Assembly: GCF_002531935.1 (NCBI RefSeq)
Contig: NZ_NWSV01000001.1
Span: forward strand, 62,001 to 126,000
Reading direction: 5' to 3'
From: Rhizobium chutanense
GTDB lineage: Bacteria > Pseudomonadota > Alphaproteobacteria > Rhizobiales > Rhizobiaceae
DNA: 64,000 nt
Positions 8,782 to 18,395 of this stretch are shown here, in pieces. A program made the position numbers and the translations under genes. The stretch's first letter is position 1; every line of letters begins with the position of its first letter. The notes beneath the pieces are model-generated. The model was not told where the DNA came from and searched no databases. It was given only the letters and a program-made list of their open reading frames with translations.

Positions 8782-9774
8782 TCAGGCTCCGAGAACGATA
8801 TTGGCGGCACTTTCCTTCAGCTCGACGCCGAAGGCGCGCTGATAGTGCTCGGCGACCAGCGGACGCTCCAGTTCGTCGCACTTGTTGAGGAAGGTGACGC
8901 GGAAGGCGAAGGCGAGGTCGCCGAAGATTTCGGCATTCTCGGCCCAGGTGATGACCGTACGCGGGCTCATCACGGTGGAGAGATCGCCGTTCATGAAGGC
9001 GGCGCGCGTGAGGTCGGCGACCCGCACCATCTTCGAGACGGTATCGCGGCCGTCCCTGTCCTTGCCGAAGCTCTTCACCTTGGCGGCGACGATATTCACT
9101 TCGTGATCATGCGGCAGGTAATTCAGCGTCGTCACGATCGACCAGCGGTCCATCTGCGCCTGGTTGATCTGCTGCGTGCCGTGATAGAGGCCGGTGGTAT
9201 CACCGAGGCCGATGGTGTTGGCGGTCGCAAACAGGCGGAAGGCCGGGTGCGGCCGGATGACGCGGCTCTGGTCGAGCAGCGTCAGGCGGCCGGACGATTC
9301 GAGCACGCGCTGGATGACGAACATCACGTCGGGGCGGCCGGCATCATATTCGTCGAAGACGAGCGCGACATTGTGCTGATAGGCCCAGGGCAGGATGCCG
9401 TCCTTGAATTCGGTAACCTGCAGCCCGTCCTTGACGACGATCGCATCCTTGCCGACGAGATCGATACGGCTGACATGGCTGTCGAGGTTGATGCGCACGC
9501 AGGGCCAGTTGAGGCGCGCCGCCACCTGCTCGATATGCGAGGATTTGCCGGTGCCGTGATAGCCGGAGATCATCACGCGGCGGTTATGGGCAAAGCCGGC
9601 GAGAATGGCGAGCGTCGTCTCGCGGTCGAAGAGGTAGTCGGGGTCGAGGTCCGGCACATAGGCGTCGCCCTTGCTGTAGGCGGGAACGCGGATGTCGGAA
9701 TCGATGCCAAAGGTCTCGCGGACCGAAACGGTGGTATCGGGAAGTTCTGAAATATCGAGGTCGATCTTGCTCAT
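8782..9774 (-). CDS. cobS: Cobaltochelatase subunit CobS (AAA+ ATPase)
   Basis: This 330-residue AAA+ protein is the ATPase partner of CobT. Walker [11 protein letters not shown] is at about residues 70-79, Walker [11 protein letters not shown] at about 138-147, and sensor-type [10 protein letters not shown] at about 185. The N-terminal [14 protein letters not shown] segment is typical of CobS. A second ATG lies just upstream at 9777. It is the first gene of cobS-cobT and follows a roughly 300-bp non-coding stretch. Confidence 0.95.
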   Translation of the reverse strand: MSKIDLDISELPDTTVSVRETFGIDSDIRVPAYSKGDAYVPDLDPDYLFDRETTLAILAGFAHNRRVMISGYHGTGKSSHIEQVAARLNWPCVRINLDSHVSRIDLVGKDAIVVKDGLQVTEFKDGILPWAYQHNVALVFDEYDAGRPDVMFVIQRVLESSGRLTLLDQSRVIRPHPAFRLFATANTIGLGDTTGLYHGTQQINQAQMDRWSIVTTLNYLPHDHEVNIVAAKVKSFGKDRDGRDTVSKMVRVADLTRAAFMNGDLSTVMSPRTVITWAENAEIFGDLAFAFRVTFLNKCDELERPLVAEHYQRAFGVELKESAANIVLGA

Positions 9775-9777
9775 CAT

Positions 9778-10083
9778 GTCTCCAAGGCGGGTGATGCCAC
9801 CCGGCCATACTGTCTCAGGCCATGTCGCAACCGTGACGCCGCGATTTTATTCCGCGCCCGTCCAGGTCGGAACGTCGGCGATACTTCTCCGGGACTGAGA
9901 CGAAACCTCGGCGGGATAATGACCGCATGCGAGCATTCTTGAAAGAGTCCCGGACAAGAAACGCCGCGTCCGGAAGGTCGGCGGAGGCGATATCGGGAAA
10001 ACGCACAAATATGAGCCGCGTTTGCCTGCGGCCTCAGCCGATTTGGACCATACCCGATTGAAGCCCAAGAGCAAGGACGGGAA
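9778..10083. other. Non-coding gap upstream of cobS
   Basis: This 306-base stretch separates the starts/ends of cobS and the J-domain gene, both on the minus strand. I see no convincing gene, tRNA or cobalamin-riboswitch core here. Short frames exist but have arginine/serine-heavy shadow composition. It presumably contains the cobST promoter, which I could not place confidently. Confidence 0.5.
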
Positions 10084-10701
10084 TTAACAAAAACCGTTCT
10101 GCTTCAACAATTGATAGGCCTGGATGACGGCGCGGAAACGTTCCTCCGAGCCGCGGTCGCCGCCATTGGCATCCGGATGGTGCTTCTTGACCAGTTCCTT
10201 GTAGCGGCTCTTGATCTCCGCCGACGTCGCATTGGCGTCGAGCCCCATCGTATCGAAGGCCTTGCTTTCCAGCGATTTCAGCTTGCGCGCCTGGGGGAAA
10301 CGCGGCCCGCTGCCCTTGCCGCCTTCCTTGACGAAGCCGAAGGGATCGCGAACCCGCGAATAGGCGCCGGAGCGAACTTCCGAATGCAGCGGGCTGTCTT
10401 TGGCCGACTTGTTGACGCCGACGGTCCATGTCGGCCGATGACCGGTGATCGCCTCTTTCTGGTATCGGGCAATCTCGCCGTCGGAAAGACCGGAGAAATA
10501 ATTGTAGCCCTTGTTGTAGTCCTTGACGTGCTCGAAGCAGAACAAAAAGAACTGGCCTTCCGCATTGCGTCCGACAGGAGCGCGATGCGAACCTTTTTTG
10601 TCGCAGCCGTCCCACTGACAGGTAGGCGGTGCCTGCTCTGTCTCCTGCTCGCGTTTGCGGCGTGTTCGGATGCGATCGAAATATTTGGAATCAAGTCTCA
10701 T
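10084..10701 (-). CDS. J-domain (DnaJ-like) molecular chaperone
   Basis: This 205-residue protein has an N-terminal zinc-ribbon-like pattern (CQWDGCDKKG ... FCFEHVKDYN) and a C-terminal J domain at about residues 145-200. The J domain contains the invariant HPD (ELVKKHHPDANGGD) and FRAVIQAYQLL. Such proteins stimulate Hsp70 ATPase; the fused N-terminal part is common in rhizobia and of unknown specificity. I chose the ATG at 10701 because the upstream frame to 11091 is antisense to bolA. It is divergent from bolA with about 105 bp between them. Confidence 0.88.
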   Translation of the reverse strand: MRLDSKYFDRIRTRRKREQETEQAPPTCQWDGCDKKGSHRAPVGRNAEGQFFLFCFEHVKDYNKGYNYFSGLSDGEIARYQKEAITGHRPTWTVGVNKSAKDSPLHSEVRSGAYSRVRDPFGFVKEGGKGSGPRFPQARKLKSLESKAFDTMGLDANATSAEIKSRYKELVKKHHPDANGGDRGSEERFRAVIQAYQLLKQNGFC

Positions 10702-10806
10702 GACGGCGCTAATTATGGGGCTGTCGCGACGCGACAACAAGAATTGACAAACGGGTTTGTTGCTGGCTTGGTGGGAACCTTTTTCGCGAAACAGCAAGAC
10801 CGGATG

Positions 10807-11088
10807 ATGACCCTGCGAACCCGCATCGAAGAAAAACTCGTCGAAGCCTTCGCGCCCGACCGCCTGAGCGTCATCGACGAAAGCCATCTGCATGCCGGAC
10901 ATCAGCCCGATATCACGGGCACCGGCGAAACCCATATGCGGGTGAGGATCGTTTCGGCGAAATTCGCCGGCATGTCGCGGCTGGCGCGCCACCGGGCGAT
11001 TACCGAGCTGTTGAAACCGGAACTCGACGCCGGCCTGCATGCGCTGGCCGTCGAACCGGCAGCCCCTGACGAACCGACCCGCTGGTAA
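10807..11088 (+). CDS. bolA: BolA-family protein
   Basis: This 93-residue protein has the BolA fold signature: IEEKLVEAFAPDRLSVIDES, then the conserved H and RVRIVSAKFAGMSRLARHRAI with the invariant histidine before the C-terminal helix. BolA proteins pair with monothiol glutaredoxins in Fe-S or iron signalling; some bind DNA. Two adjacent ATGs (10804, 10807) are possible starts. It is divergent from the J-domain gene, an arrangement often conserved in rhizobia. Confidence 0.9.
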   Translation: MTLRTRIEEKLVEAFAPDRLSVIDESHLHAGHQPDITGTGETHMRVRIVSAKFAGMSRLARHRAITELLKPELDAGLHALAVEPAAPDEPTRW

Positions 11089-11129
11089 CACAGCCTATAT
11101 AAGATCGATCGCCTGCGATCCAAGCCGGA

Positions 11130-12443
11130 TCAGGCCGGTTTTGCGCCGTCTTCCCCGGCCGGGCGGATGCGCAGCTTGGTGATGCGGTTCTTTTCGCGCT
11201 TCATGACCACGAAACGCTTGCCGTAAAATGTGAAGGCCTGGCGCTCTTCCGGGATGATCATCGATTCATGGATGACGAGGCCGGCAATCGTCGTCGCCTC
11301 CTCGTCGGGCAGGTTCCAGTCGAGCGCCCGGTTGAGATCGCGGATCGGCACGCCGCCGTCGACGACGACCGAGCCATCGGCCTCCTGGCGCACGCCCTGG
11401 ATCGCGATATCGTGTTCATCGGCAATATCGCCGACGATTTCCTCAAGAATATCCTCCAGCGTGACGATGCCCTGCACCTCGCCATATTCGTCGACGACGA
11501 CGGCGAAATGCTGCTTGCGCCTGAGGAAGGCGTTGAGCTGGTCTTCGAGGTTGGTGCTGTCGGGCACGAACCACGGCTTCTGCGCGATCTTCACGATATC
11601 GAGGTTCTGCGGTTCCATGTGCGGCTCGGCAAGCGCCCGCAGCAGATCCTTGGCGTGCACGACGCCGATGATGTTGTCGATCGTGCCGCGCCACAGCGGC
11701 ATGCGCGTATAGGGGCTTTCGAGAATGGCGCGCACCACCGCCTCGGGCGGATCGTCGGCGTTGATCGCCCGCATCGCCGTGCGGTGGACCATGATGTCGG
11801 AGAGTTCAAGCTCGCCGAGATCGAGCACGCCGCCGAGGCGGTCGCGGTCGGCCTTCACCACCGATCCCTCGCGGTGCAACAGATCGACGGCGCCGCGCAG
11901 CTCCTCATGTGCCGTCAGCATCGATACCTCCCGCGAGAGGTTGATGCCGAACAGCGCCAGGATCCGCCGCACGATCGCATTGACGAAGGAAGAAACCGGG
12001 CCGACCACGAGGACGAAGAGTTTGACCGGCAACGCAACGGCAAGGGCGAAACGGTCGGGCGTCGAAATCGCCCAGCTTTTCGGCAGCACTTCGGCGAAGA
12101 TGACCAGGATGACGGTCATCGCCAGCGTCGCCAGGGCCACGCCGGAACTGCCGAACAGCCCGAGGAACAGGCTGGTGGCAATCGAGGAGGACAGGATATT
12201 GGCGAGATTATTGCCGATGAGCAGGGCGCCGATCAGCCGGTCACGCCGCTCTATCAGCTGCCGGACAAGGCCGGCGCGTTCGTCGCCATTGACCTCGAGT
12301 GTGTGGATGCGGCTGCGCGAAACGGCGGTCAAAGCGGTCTCGGAGCCGGAAAAGAAGGCGGACATCAGCACGAGCGCCGTGATCGAAAGGATCTCCGGCC
12401 AGTACGTCGCGAGAAATTCCAGCGCGCCTTCAATCGTCGTCAA
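11130..12443 (-). CDS. CBS-domain membrane protein of the CNNM/CorC (hemolysin) family
   Basis: This 437-residue protein has an N-terminal DUF21/CNNM membrane domain with about four segments (about residues 15-195; FFSGSETALTAVSRSRIHTLE), two CBS domains (about 205-325; MVHRTAMRAINADDPPEAVV, VVDEYGEVQGIVTLEDILEEIVGD) and a C-terminal CorC_HlyC domain. The family transports or regulates Mg2+/Co2+; the 'hemolysin' label is historical. Translation probably begins at TTG 12443, overlapping the aroB stop (TTGA), so it is coupled to aroK-aroB. Confidence 0.9.
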   Translation of the reverse strand: MTTIEGALEFLATYWPEILSITALVLMSAFFSGSETALTAVSRSRIHTLEVNGDERAGLVRQLIERRDRLIGALLIGNNLANILSSSIATSLFLGLFGSSGVALATLAMTVILVIFAEVLPKSWAISTPDRFALAVALPVKLFVLVVGPVSSFVNAIVRRILALFGINLSREVSMLTAHEELRGAVDLLHREGSVVKADRDRLGGVLDLGELELSDIMVHRTAMRAINADDPPEAVVRAILESPYTRMPLWRGTIDNIIGVVHAKDLLRALAEPHMEPQNLDIVKIAQKPWFVPDSTNLEDQLNAFLRRKQHFAVVVDEYGEVQGIVTLEDILEEIVGDIADEHDIAIQGVRQEADGSVVVDGGVPIRDLNRALDWNLPDEEATTIAGLVIHESMIIPEERQAFTFYGKRFVVMKREKNRITKLRIRPAGEDGAKPA

Positions 12444-13570
12444 GGATGTTTTTCCCGGAGAAAGCTGATCACTTCGGAGGCGGGAACGTCGTCGGCGACG
12501 AAGGACTGGCCGATGCCGCGCGTCAGGATGAAGGTGAGCTTGCCGCTCTTGACCTTCTTGTCCTGCGCGATCGCATCCATCAGCGTTTCGGCCGGCGGCA
12601 GCTCGCCCGGAATCTCCGCCATGCGGGTCGGCAAGCCGACCTCCTTCAAGTGCCGCTCGACGCGCCGCGCATCGTCTGGGCTTGCCAGATTCATCCGCGC
12701 GGAGAATTCATGGGCCAGCACCATGCCGATCGAAACGCCCTCGCCGTGCACGAGGCGGGAGCTGTCATAGGCTGTCGCCGCTTCCAGCGCGTGGCCGAAA
12801 GTATGGCCGAGATTGAGCAGCGCGCGCTGGCCGTTCTCACGCTCGTCGGCAACGACGACATCGGCCTTCGCCTGGCAACTGGCGGCAATCGCCTCGATAC
12901 GTGCGGAGCCGCCTGTGAAAACCGCTTTCCAATTGGCTTCCAGCCAGGCGAAAAAATCCGGCTTGTCGATCAGCCCGTATTTGGCGACCTCGGCGTAACC
13001 GGCGCGGAATTCGCGCTCGCTCAGCGTATTCAGCGCATCCGTATCGGCCAGAACCAGGTCCGGCTGGTGGAAGACGCCGATCAGATTCTTGCCGTGGCGG
13101 GAATTGATGCCGGTCTTGCCGCCGACCGAAGAATCCACCTGCGCCAGCAGCGAGGTCGGCACCTGCACGAAGCGCACGCCGCGCCTGACGATGCCGGCCG
13201 CAAATCCCGAAAGGTCGCCGATGACGCCGCCGCCGAGCGCAATGACGCAATCGTTGCGCTCGACGCGGGCTTCGAGCACCTTGTCGCAGGCCGTCATCAG
13301 ATGTTCGAAGCTCTTGGTCTTCTCACCGGCCGGCAGCACGACCGCAGCCGCAGCGATGCCCGCTTCATTCAGACTGGCGATCAGCGCCTCGAGATAAAGC
13401 GGAGCCACATTTTCGTCGGTGATCACAGCCGCCTTGCGGCCCTTGAGACGCGAGGCGATTTCGGCGCCGGCCCGCGCGACCAGCCCCGGCCCGATCAGGA
13501 TGTCGTAGGCGCGCTCGCCGAGCGGCACATGCACCGTCTGGACTGAGGAGGCGGAGATTGTCGCATTCAT
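12440..13570 (-). CDS. aroB: 3-dehydroquinate synthase
   Basis: This 376-residue NAD- and metal-dependent enzyme converts DAHP to 3-dehydroquinate, step two of the shikimate pathway. It shows the NAD-binding ALGGGVIGDLSGFAAGI segment (about residues 110-126), SVGGKTGIN, the metal ligands in HTFGHALEAA and HGEGVSIGMVLA, and the usual length. It begins at ATG 13570, overlapping the aroK stop by four bases (ATGA), and is followed by the CNNM protein. Confidence 0.97.
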   Translation of the reverse strand: MNATISASSVQTVHVPLGERAYDILIGPGLVARAGAEIASRLKGRKAAVITDENVAPLYLEALIASLNEAGIAAAAVVLPAGEKTKSFEHLMTACDKVLEARVERNDCVIALGGGVIGDLSGFAAGIVRRGVRFVQVPTSLLAQVDSSVGGKTGINSRHGKNLIGVFHQPDLVLADTDALNTLSEREFRAGYAEVAKYGLIDKPDFFAWLEANWKAVFTGGSARIEAIAASCQAKADVVVADERENGQRALLNLGHTFGHALEAATAYDSSRLVHGEGVSIGMVLAHEFSARMNLASPDDARRVERHLKEVGLPTRMAEIPGELPPAETLMDAIAQDKKVKSGKLTFILTRGIGQSFVADDVPASEVISFLREKHP

Positions 13571-14169
13571 GACGCTGCACTTTCCTTCTGAGCTTCGATC
13601 ACCGCCTTCAGCACCTCGTCGGCCATGATTTCCTTGCGCACATCGCGCGAGAGCACGGTGAGATCGGCCTGCGCATAGATCGGATAACGCGCGTTCATCA
13701 GGCTTTCGAGCGTCTGCTTCGGATTTTCGGTCTTGAGCAGCGGCCGTGTATCGCGCTTGTTCACCCGGTCCCAGAGCACGTCGAGATCGGCCTTCAGCCA
13801 GACGGAAAGGCCGCCCTTCTTGATATGCCTGCGCGTCCGCTCGTTGATGAAGGCGCCGCCGCCGGTGGAAACGACACGCGGCCCGCTCTTCAAGAGCCGC
13901 TTCATCACCCGCGTTTCCAGCGCCCGGAACTCTTCCTCGCCATAGGCGGCGAAAAGTTCGGTGATCGTCATGCGCGACACCCGCTCGATTTCGTGATCGC
14001 TGTCGATGAAGGGAATGGCGAGCTGGCTGGCGACGATGCGGCCGACGGAGGATTTTCCCGCGCCCATCAGGCCGACGAGGATCAGATTGCGTGAACCGAG
14101 CGCGGCGCGAGCTCTGTCTTTCAGGCTGTCAGCAACGGTCAGCAGTGGTTCACTCATCGGTCCATTCAC
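13567..14169 (-). CDS. aroK: Shikimate kinase
   Basis: This protein of up to 200 residues has Walker A GLMGAGKSSVGR at about residues 34-45, the shikimate-binding DSDHEIE, and GGGAFINERTR with the conserved arginine. It phosphorylates shikimate at the 3-hydroxyl. MSEPLLTV at 14157 is an alternative start four codons in. It is the first gene of aroK-aroB-CNNM, and the four-base overlaps suggest translational coupling. Confidence 0.95.
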   Translation of the reverse strand: MNGPMSEPLLTVADSLKDRARAALGSRNLILVGLMGAGKSSVGRIVASQLAIPFIDSDHEIERVSRMTITELFAAYGEEEFRALETRVMKRLLKSGPRVVSTGGGAFINERTRRHIKKGGLSVWLKADLDVLWDRVNKRDTRPLLKTENPKQTLESLMNARYPIYAQADLTVLSRDVRKEIMADEVLKAVIEAQKESAAS

Positions 14170-14305
14170 ACTTTGTTTGCAAACCGTATCGACAAATGCA
14201 GGTGGAGCGTCAAGCCGGGGACAAGGGAATCATGGCTTGAAGAGCGCTTCTTGCACTTGCAGATACGCTTCTTATAACAGAAGCAGAGCATGAAGGAGTT
14301 GCCGG

Positions 14306-14482
14306 ATGCCGACCCTGTTCCGTTTTCTGTTCTTCTGCGCGATCCTCGCCGGAACGGTCTACGGAGCCATGTGGGCGCTCGTGACCTTCGTCGAGCCGCA
14401 GCCGCGCGACGTGACGATCCGCATTCCCTCCGAGCGGGTCAATCCGCCGGCGACGGGCGCGATCGACCCGGCCAGGAAGTGA
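14306..14482 (+). CDS. Small single-pass membrane protein upstream of xerD
   Basis: This is a 58-residue frame. It starts [20 protein letters not shown] with one hydrophobic segment at about residues 5-27, followed by a proline-rich tail ([20 protein letters not shown]) ending ARK. A GAAGGAG-like ribosome site lies 10-15 bases upstream. The stop is six bases before the xerD ATG, so the two are probably one transcript. The function is unknown; a short tail-out membrane protein is all the sequence shows. Confidence 0.75.
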   Translation: MPTLFRFLFFCAILAGTVYGAMWALVTFVEPQPRDVTIRIPSERVNPPATGAIDPARK

Positions 14483-14487
14483 ACGGC

Positions 14488-15441
14488 ATGAGAGATCTCG
14501 GTCACGTCCATGTGGAATCCTTCCTGGAGATGATGAGCGCCGAGCGCGGTGCGGCGGCCAACACGCTGCAATCTTACGAGCGCGACCTCGACGATGTCAG
14601 CGCCTTCCTTAGGGAACGCAGCATCCGGCTGACCGAAGCCGCCTCCACAGATCTCGCCGCCTATCTCGCCTCGCTCGCCCGAAAAGGGTTCAAACCCTCG
14701 TCCCAGGCGCGCCGGCTGGCCGCCATGCGGCAGTTCTACAAGTTCCTTTACGCCGAGGGCCTCAGGACCGACGATCCCACCGGCATTCTCGATGCGCCGA
14801 AGAAGGGCCGCCCGCTGCCGAAGACGATGGGGGTCGAGGACGTCGGCAAGTTGCTTTCACAGGCTGAGGCCGAGGCACAGGACACGGCTCCTGGCCAGCT
14901 GCAGCGCCTGCGCATGCTGGCGCTCCTGGAGCTGCTCTATGCCACCGGCATGCGTGTCAGCGAACTCGTTTCGCTTCCCGCCCGCGTGCTCGACCAGGAA
15001 GGCCGTTTCCTGATGATCCGCGGCAAGGGCAACAAGGAGCGGCTGGTACCGCTGTCGCTATCGGCGATATCGGCGCTGAAATCCTACGGGCGCCTGCTGG
15101 CGGCGGAAAATGCAGCGGCAAAGGATCCGCAGGACAGCCCGTGGCTGTTTCCCGCCGCCTCGAAGGAGGGCTACCTGCCGCGCCAGGTATTCGCTCGCGA
15201 CCTGAAGAATCTGGCGATCCGCGCCGGCCTGACGCCGTCGATGATCTCGCCGCACGTCATGCGCCACGCCTTCGCCAGCCATCTGCTCGCCAACGGCGCC
15301 GACCTGCGTGTCGTGCAGGAACTGCTCGGCCATTCGGACATTTCGACCACACAGATCTACACACATGTCCTCGAAGAGAGGCTGCAGCAGCTCGTCCAGA
15401 CACATCACCCCCTTGCCAAACAGGCGAAAAAGCACGAATAG
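14488..15441 (+). CDS. xerD: Site-specific tyrosine recombinase XerD
   Basis: This 317-residue recombinase resolves chromosome dimers at dif with XerC. An N-terminal SAM-like core-binding domain (about residues 5-90) is followed by the catalytic domain. The catalytic residues are all visible: R in [11 protein letters not shown] in [13 protein letters not shown]-x-x-R in [13 protein letters not shown] in LGHSDIS, and the nucleophile Y in TTQIYTHV. The ATG at 14488 fits the family length; the frame extends further upstream through the small membrane gene. Confidence 0.95.
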   Translation: MRDLGHVHVESFLEMMSAERGAAANTLQSYERDLDDVSAFLRERSIRLTEAASTDLAAYLASLARKGFKPSSQARRLAAMRQFYKFLYAEGLRTDDPTGILDAPKKGRPLPKTMGVEDVGKLLSQAEAEAQDTAPGQLQRLRMLALLELLYATGMRVSELVSLPARVLDQEGRFLMIRGKGNKERLVPLSLSAISALKSYGRLLAAENAAAKDPQDSPWLFPAASKEGYLPRQVFARDLKNLAIRAGLTPSMISPHVMRHAFASHLLANGADLRVVQELLGHSDISTTQIYTHVLEERLQQLVQTHHPLAKQAKKHE

Positions 15442-15503
15442 GACCGGCGACAAGGGGCGGAGCCAGGAAAACGCCCCGGGCACAAGGAACGGAAACGCAC
15501 CTC

Positions 15504-16457
15504 ATGCACAATTATCTCGACTTCGAAAAGCCGATCTCCGACCTCGAAGGCAAGATTATCGAGCTGAAAAAGCTCGCAACGGAAGACGAGAGCATCGACA
15601 CCACCGATGAGATCGGCCGGCTGGAGGTTCGCGTTCGCGAGGCGATCGTCGAAATCTATTCCAAGCTCAATCCCTGGCAGAAGACCCAGGTCGCCCGCCA
15701 TCCGCAGCGCCCGCATTTCGTCGACTACGCCAGGACGCTGTTCCAGGAATTCACGCCGCTCGCCGGCGACCGCAAATTTTCCGAGGATGCCGCGATCCAG
15801 GCGGGCCTTGCCCGCTTCCGCGGCCAGCCCGTCGCCGTCATCGGCCAGGAAAAAGGCAACGACACCAAGACCCGCCTGAAGCATAATTTCGGCAGCCCCC
15901 GGCCGGAAGGCTACCGCAAGGCGATCCGCATCCTGGAGATGGCCGATCGTTTCGGCCTGCCGGTGATTTCGCTGGTGGATACGGCCGGCGCCTATCCCGG
16001 CGTCGGCGCCGAAGAACGCGGCCAGGCCGAGGCGATCGCCCGCTCGACGGAAATGTGCCTCGGCGTCAAGGTTCCGCTGGTTTCCGTCGTCATCGGCGAA
16101 GGCGGCTCGGGCGGCGCCATTGCGATTGCCACCGGCAACAAGGTCTATATGCTCGAGCATTCGATCTACAGCGTCATCTCGCCGGAGGGGGCCGCCTCCA
16201 TTCTCTGGCGCGATTCCACCCGCGCCCGCGAGGCGGCGACCAACATGAAGATCACTGCCGAGGACCTGAAATCGCTCGGCGTCATCGACGGCATCATTTC
16301 CGAGCCGCTCGGCGGCGCGCATCGTGATCCCGACAGCGTCATCGCCGCGACCGGCGACATGATTGCCAATGCGCTCGGCGAAATGGCCTCCCGTTCCGGC
16401 GAGCAGCTGCGCAACGAGCGGCGGCAGAAATTCCTCAATATCGGCCGCAACCTCTAA
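15504..16457 (+). CDS. accA: Acetyl-CoA carboxylase carboxyltransferase subunit alpha
   Basis: This 317-residue subunit catalyses carboxyl transfer to acetyl-CoA in the first step of fatty-acid synthesis, together with AccD. It has the family opening ([20 protein letters not shown]), [15 protein letters not shown], and the crotonase-fold glycine-rich loops [16 protein letters not shown] and [15 protein letters not shown]. The start at 15504 is fixed by that N-terminus. It lies 62 bases after xerD, in the same direction. Confidence 0.97.
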   Translation: MHNYLDFEKPISDLEGKIIELKKLATEDESIDTTDEIGRLEVRVREAIVEIYSKLNPWQKTQVARHPQRPHFVDYARTLFQEFTPLAGDRKFSEDAAIQAGLARFRGQPVAVIGQEKGNDTKTRLKHNFGSPRPEGYRKAIRILEMADRFGLPVISLVDTAGAYPGVGAEERGQAEAIARSTEMCLGVKVPLVSVVIGEGGSGGAIAIATGNKVYMLEHSIYSVISPEGAASILWRDSTRAREAATNMKITAEDLKSLGVIDGIISEPLGGAHRDPDSVIAATGDMIANALGEMASRSGEQLRNERRQKFLNIGRNL

Positions 16458-16466
16458 AACGGGGAT

Positions 16467-16493
16467 GATTTCAGGCCGGATCGGCCTGAAATC
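16467..16493 (+). terminator. Stem-loop after accA
   Basis: GATTTCAGGCC pairs perfectly with GGCCTGAAATC around a five-base GGATC loop, ten bases after the accA stop. No run of T follows, so it may act as an mRNA 3' stabiliser or a weak terminator rather than a classic intrinsic one. Confidence 0.5.
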
Positions 16494-16516
16494 TCAATCC
16501 TGTTCTCAATGGGTTG

Positions 16517-16564
16517 GAGCATCATGTCGCCCGAAAACCGCTGACGCTTTTGCGCGACATGCTC
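16517..16564. repeat. Short palindromic intergenic repeat (copy 1)
   Basis: The arms GAGCATCATGTCGC and GCGACATGCTC enclose CCGAAAACCGCTGACGCTTT. A related copy lies at 32955-33005; the two share CCGCTG...CTTTTGCGCGACATGCTCT. The pattern resembles the short palindromic intergenic repeats scattered through rhizobial chromosomes. It lies in the accA-L,D-transpeptidase gap (16458-16761), which otherwise holds only the stem-loop above. Confidence 0.7.
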
Positions 16565-16761
16565 TGGACAAGTTGGGCTTTCATCGATTGGGGCCAAATC
16601 TTGGCCACATTGATGTTATCTGTAACTTTCGCGCTTGCGGGGATGTTCAGGGCACGTCATAGGCTGGTAAGGTTTTGTAAAGTATAAGCCACCTATGATT
16701 CTTTCCGATGCCCGAACTCCATAGGCGGACCGGGTCGCACAATCTTTATGGGCTAGTTTGG

Positions 16762-18012
16762 ATGCGCATACGTCATTTTGCCTATGTTTCCCTCATGGCG
16801 CTGGCCCTGACCGGCTGCAATGACACGTTGGAATCGGCCCAGGGTATCGACCTCTCCACGGTCAGGAACAAGGTCGAGCAACCGCTTCCCTCTCATATCC
16901 TTACCGCCATGGCCGCCAAGGGCATGGACCGCAATTCGCCGATCATGATCCGCATCTTCAAGGAAGAGGGTGCCATGGAGATCTGGAAGGCGAAGGCCGA
17001 CAACCGTTTCGACAAGATCGCCGATTACAAGATCTGCGCCTGGTCCGGCCGTCTCGGCCCGAAGGTCAAGACCGGCGACCGGCAGGCGCCGGAAGGCTTC
17101 TACGAGCTGACACGCGCCAACCTGAACCCGAACTCGAAATATTACCTGGCGATCAACACCGGCTTCCCGAACCGCTACGACGCGGCGAACGGCCGCACCG
17201 GCTCCGATCTGATGATCCATGGCGCCTGCTCGTCCTCCGGCTGCTATTCGATGACCGACCAGCAGGTGCTGGAGATCTATGCCTTCGCCCGCGACGCGTT
17301 CAAGGGCGGCCAGGCGACGGTGCAGCTGCAGGCCTTCCCCTTCCGCATGACGGCGGAAAACATGGTCAAGCATCGCCTCGACTCGAGCTACGACTTCTGG
17401 AAAATGCTGAAGGTCGGCTACGACAATTTCGAAGTGACGAAACGCCCGCCAGAGGTGAATGTCTGCGAGAAGAAATACGTCTTCAACCAGCAGGCAACCG
17501 ATGGCGGCGCCTTCAATGCCTCCGGCAAATGCCCAGCCATGTCGACGCCGCCGGCGCTGACGGCGGCGCTTGCCTCCTACGGCAAGACCTATGATGCCGA
17601 CTATGCCAAGGCGATGAGCAAATATGACGGCATGGCCTGGTACGACCCCTCCGAAGCCGAGCGCAAGGCCGTGGTCGCCAAGACGCGCAAGGGCCGCGAG
17701 CTGGCTTATGCCCCGACCGGCACCTCGCTGGAAGCCGGCCGCATGGTCAAGATTGCCGAACTCGAAGACCTGATGGCCAAGCGCACCGCCCAGGGGCTGG
17801 CCGCCAAGACCGCGCCCGGCGCCACGCCGGCAATGCCTGCCGCGCCGCAGGCAATCTCGGCCCAGCCGCAGGCAACCGCCGTCGCGGCCGCGACACCGGC
17901 GGTCGTGCCGATCCCGACGCAGAACCCGCTGGCCTTTACCGCGCCCGAGCCGCAGGAAACGGCGGAAGCCGCGGCAAAGAAGCCGTTCTGGAAATTCTGG
18001 GCACGGAACTGA
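16762..18012 (+). CDS. L,D-transpeptidase (YkuD-domain) lipoprotein
   Basis: This 416-residue protein has a lipoprotein signal (MRIRHFAYVSLMALALTGC, Cys at residue 19). The YkuD catalytic domain spans about residues 65-180 with MIHGACSSSGCYSM, containing the HxG...SxGC motif and nucleophile cysteine. The C-terminal third is alanine/proline-rich (AAKTAPGATPAMPAAPQ) and ends KPFWKFWARN, likely a flexible linker. It probably remodels or crosslinks peptidoglycan (YafK/YcfS type). I chose the ATG at 16762 because the lipobox then falls in place. Confidence 0.88.
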   Translation: MRIRHFAYVSLMALALTGCNDTLESAQGIDLSTVRNKVEQPLPSHILTAMAAKGMDRNSPIMIRIFKEEGAMEIWKAKADNRFDKIADYKICAWSGRLGPKVKTGDRQAPEGFYELTRANLNPNSKYYLAINTGFPNRYDAANGRTGSDLMIHGACSSSGCYSMTDQQVLEIYAFARDAFKGGQATVQLQAFPFRMTAENMVKHRLDSSYDFWKMLKVGYDNFEVTKRPPEVNVCEKKYVFNQQATDGGAFNASGKCPAMSTPPALTAALASYGKTYDADYAKAMSKYDGMAWYDPSEAERKAVVAKTRKGRELAYAPTGTSLEAGRMVKIAELEDLMAKRTAQGLAAKTAPGATPAMPAAPQAISAQPQATAVAAATPAVVPIPTQNPLAFTAPEPQETAEAAAKKPFWKFWARN

Positions 18013-18017
18013 ACGGC

Positions 18018-18242
18018 TTGAGCCCCGTTCTCTACGACCTTCGCGGCCTGAAATGCCCATTCCCGGTGATCAAGACACGCAAGAAGCTTGCCGCCATGGC
18101 AAGCGGCGCCCTCATTCGCGTCGACACCACCGATCCGATGGCGGTGATCGACATGCCGCATTTCTGCAATGAGGACGGCCACGAACTGGTCGAGACCGAA
18201 AAGACCGAAGACGGCCACCGCTTCCTGATCCGCAAGCGCTAA
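18018..18242 (+). CDS. tusA: TusA/SirA-family sulfur carrier
   Basis: This 74-residue protein has the family hallmark YDLRGLKCPFPVIKTRKKL (C-P-x-P with the sulfur-carrying cysteine at about residue 14), followed by the short beta-alpha-beta fold. TusA relays persulfide sulfur for tRNA thiolation and related routes. It starts at TTG 18018, six bases after the L,D-transpeptidase stop, so it is likely co-transcribed. Confidence 0.88.
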   Translation: MSPVLYDLRGLKCPFPVIKTRKKLAAMASGALIRVDTTDPMAVIDMPHFCNEDGHELVETEKTEDGHRFLIRKR

Positions 18243-18395
18243 CTGGCACGGCTTCCTTGGCCAGACACCATCGTAGCACCGGGAAAGTTTTTTCCGCGCG
18301 ATCCCCAATGGACCTGCGGCCTGAAATGAGGTTGCCTTTTATTTATATGATTGCACCAGCCACTCACCGGCATGAAGCTTGAAGGCCAAATAACG

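Noticed and set aside
6861..8888. 675-residue plus-strand open frame opposite cobT/cobS
   Set aside because: It is antisense to two clear cobaltochelatase genes with intact motifs, and its composition (arginine, alanine, aspartate, histidine-rich, no domain) is that of a GC-rich shadow frame.
9778..10083. Cobalamin riboswitch upstream of cobS
   Set aside because: I could not find the conserved B12-box core in this gap on the minus strand, and cobST are not usually under such control.
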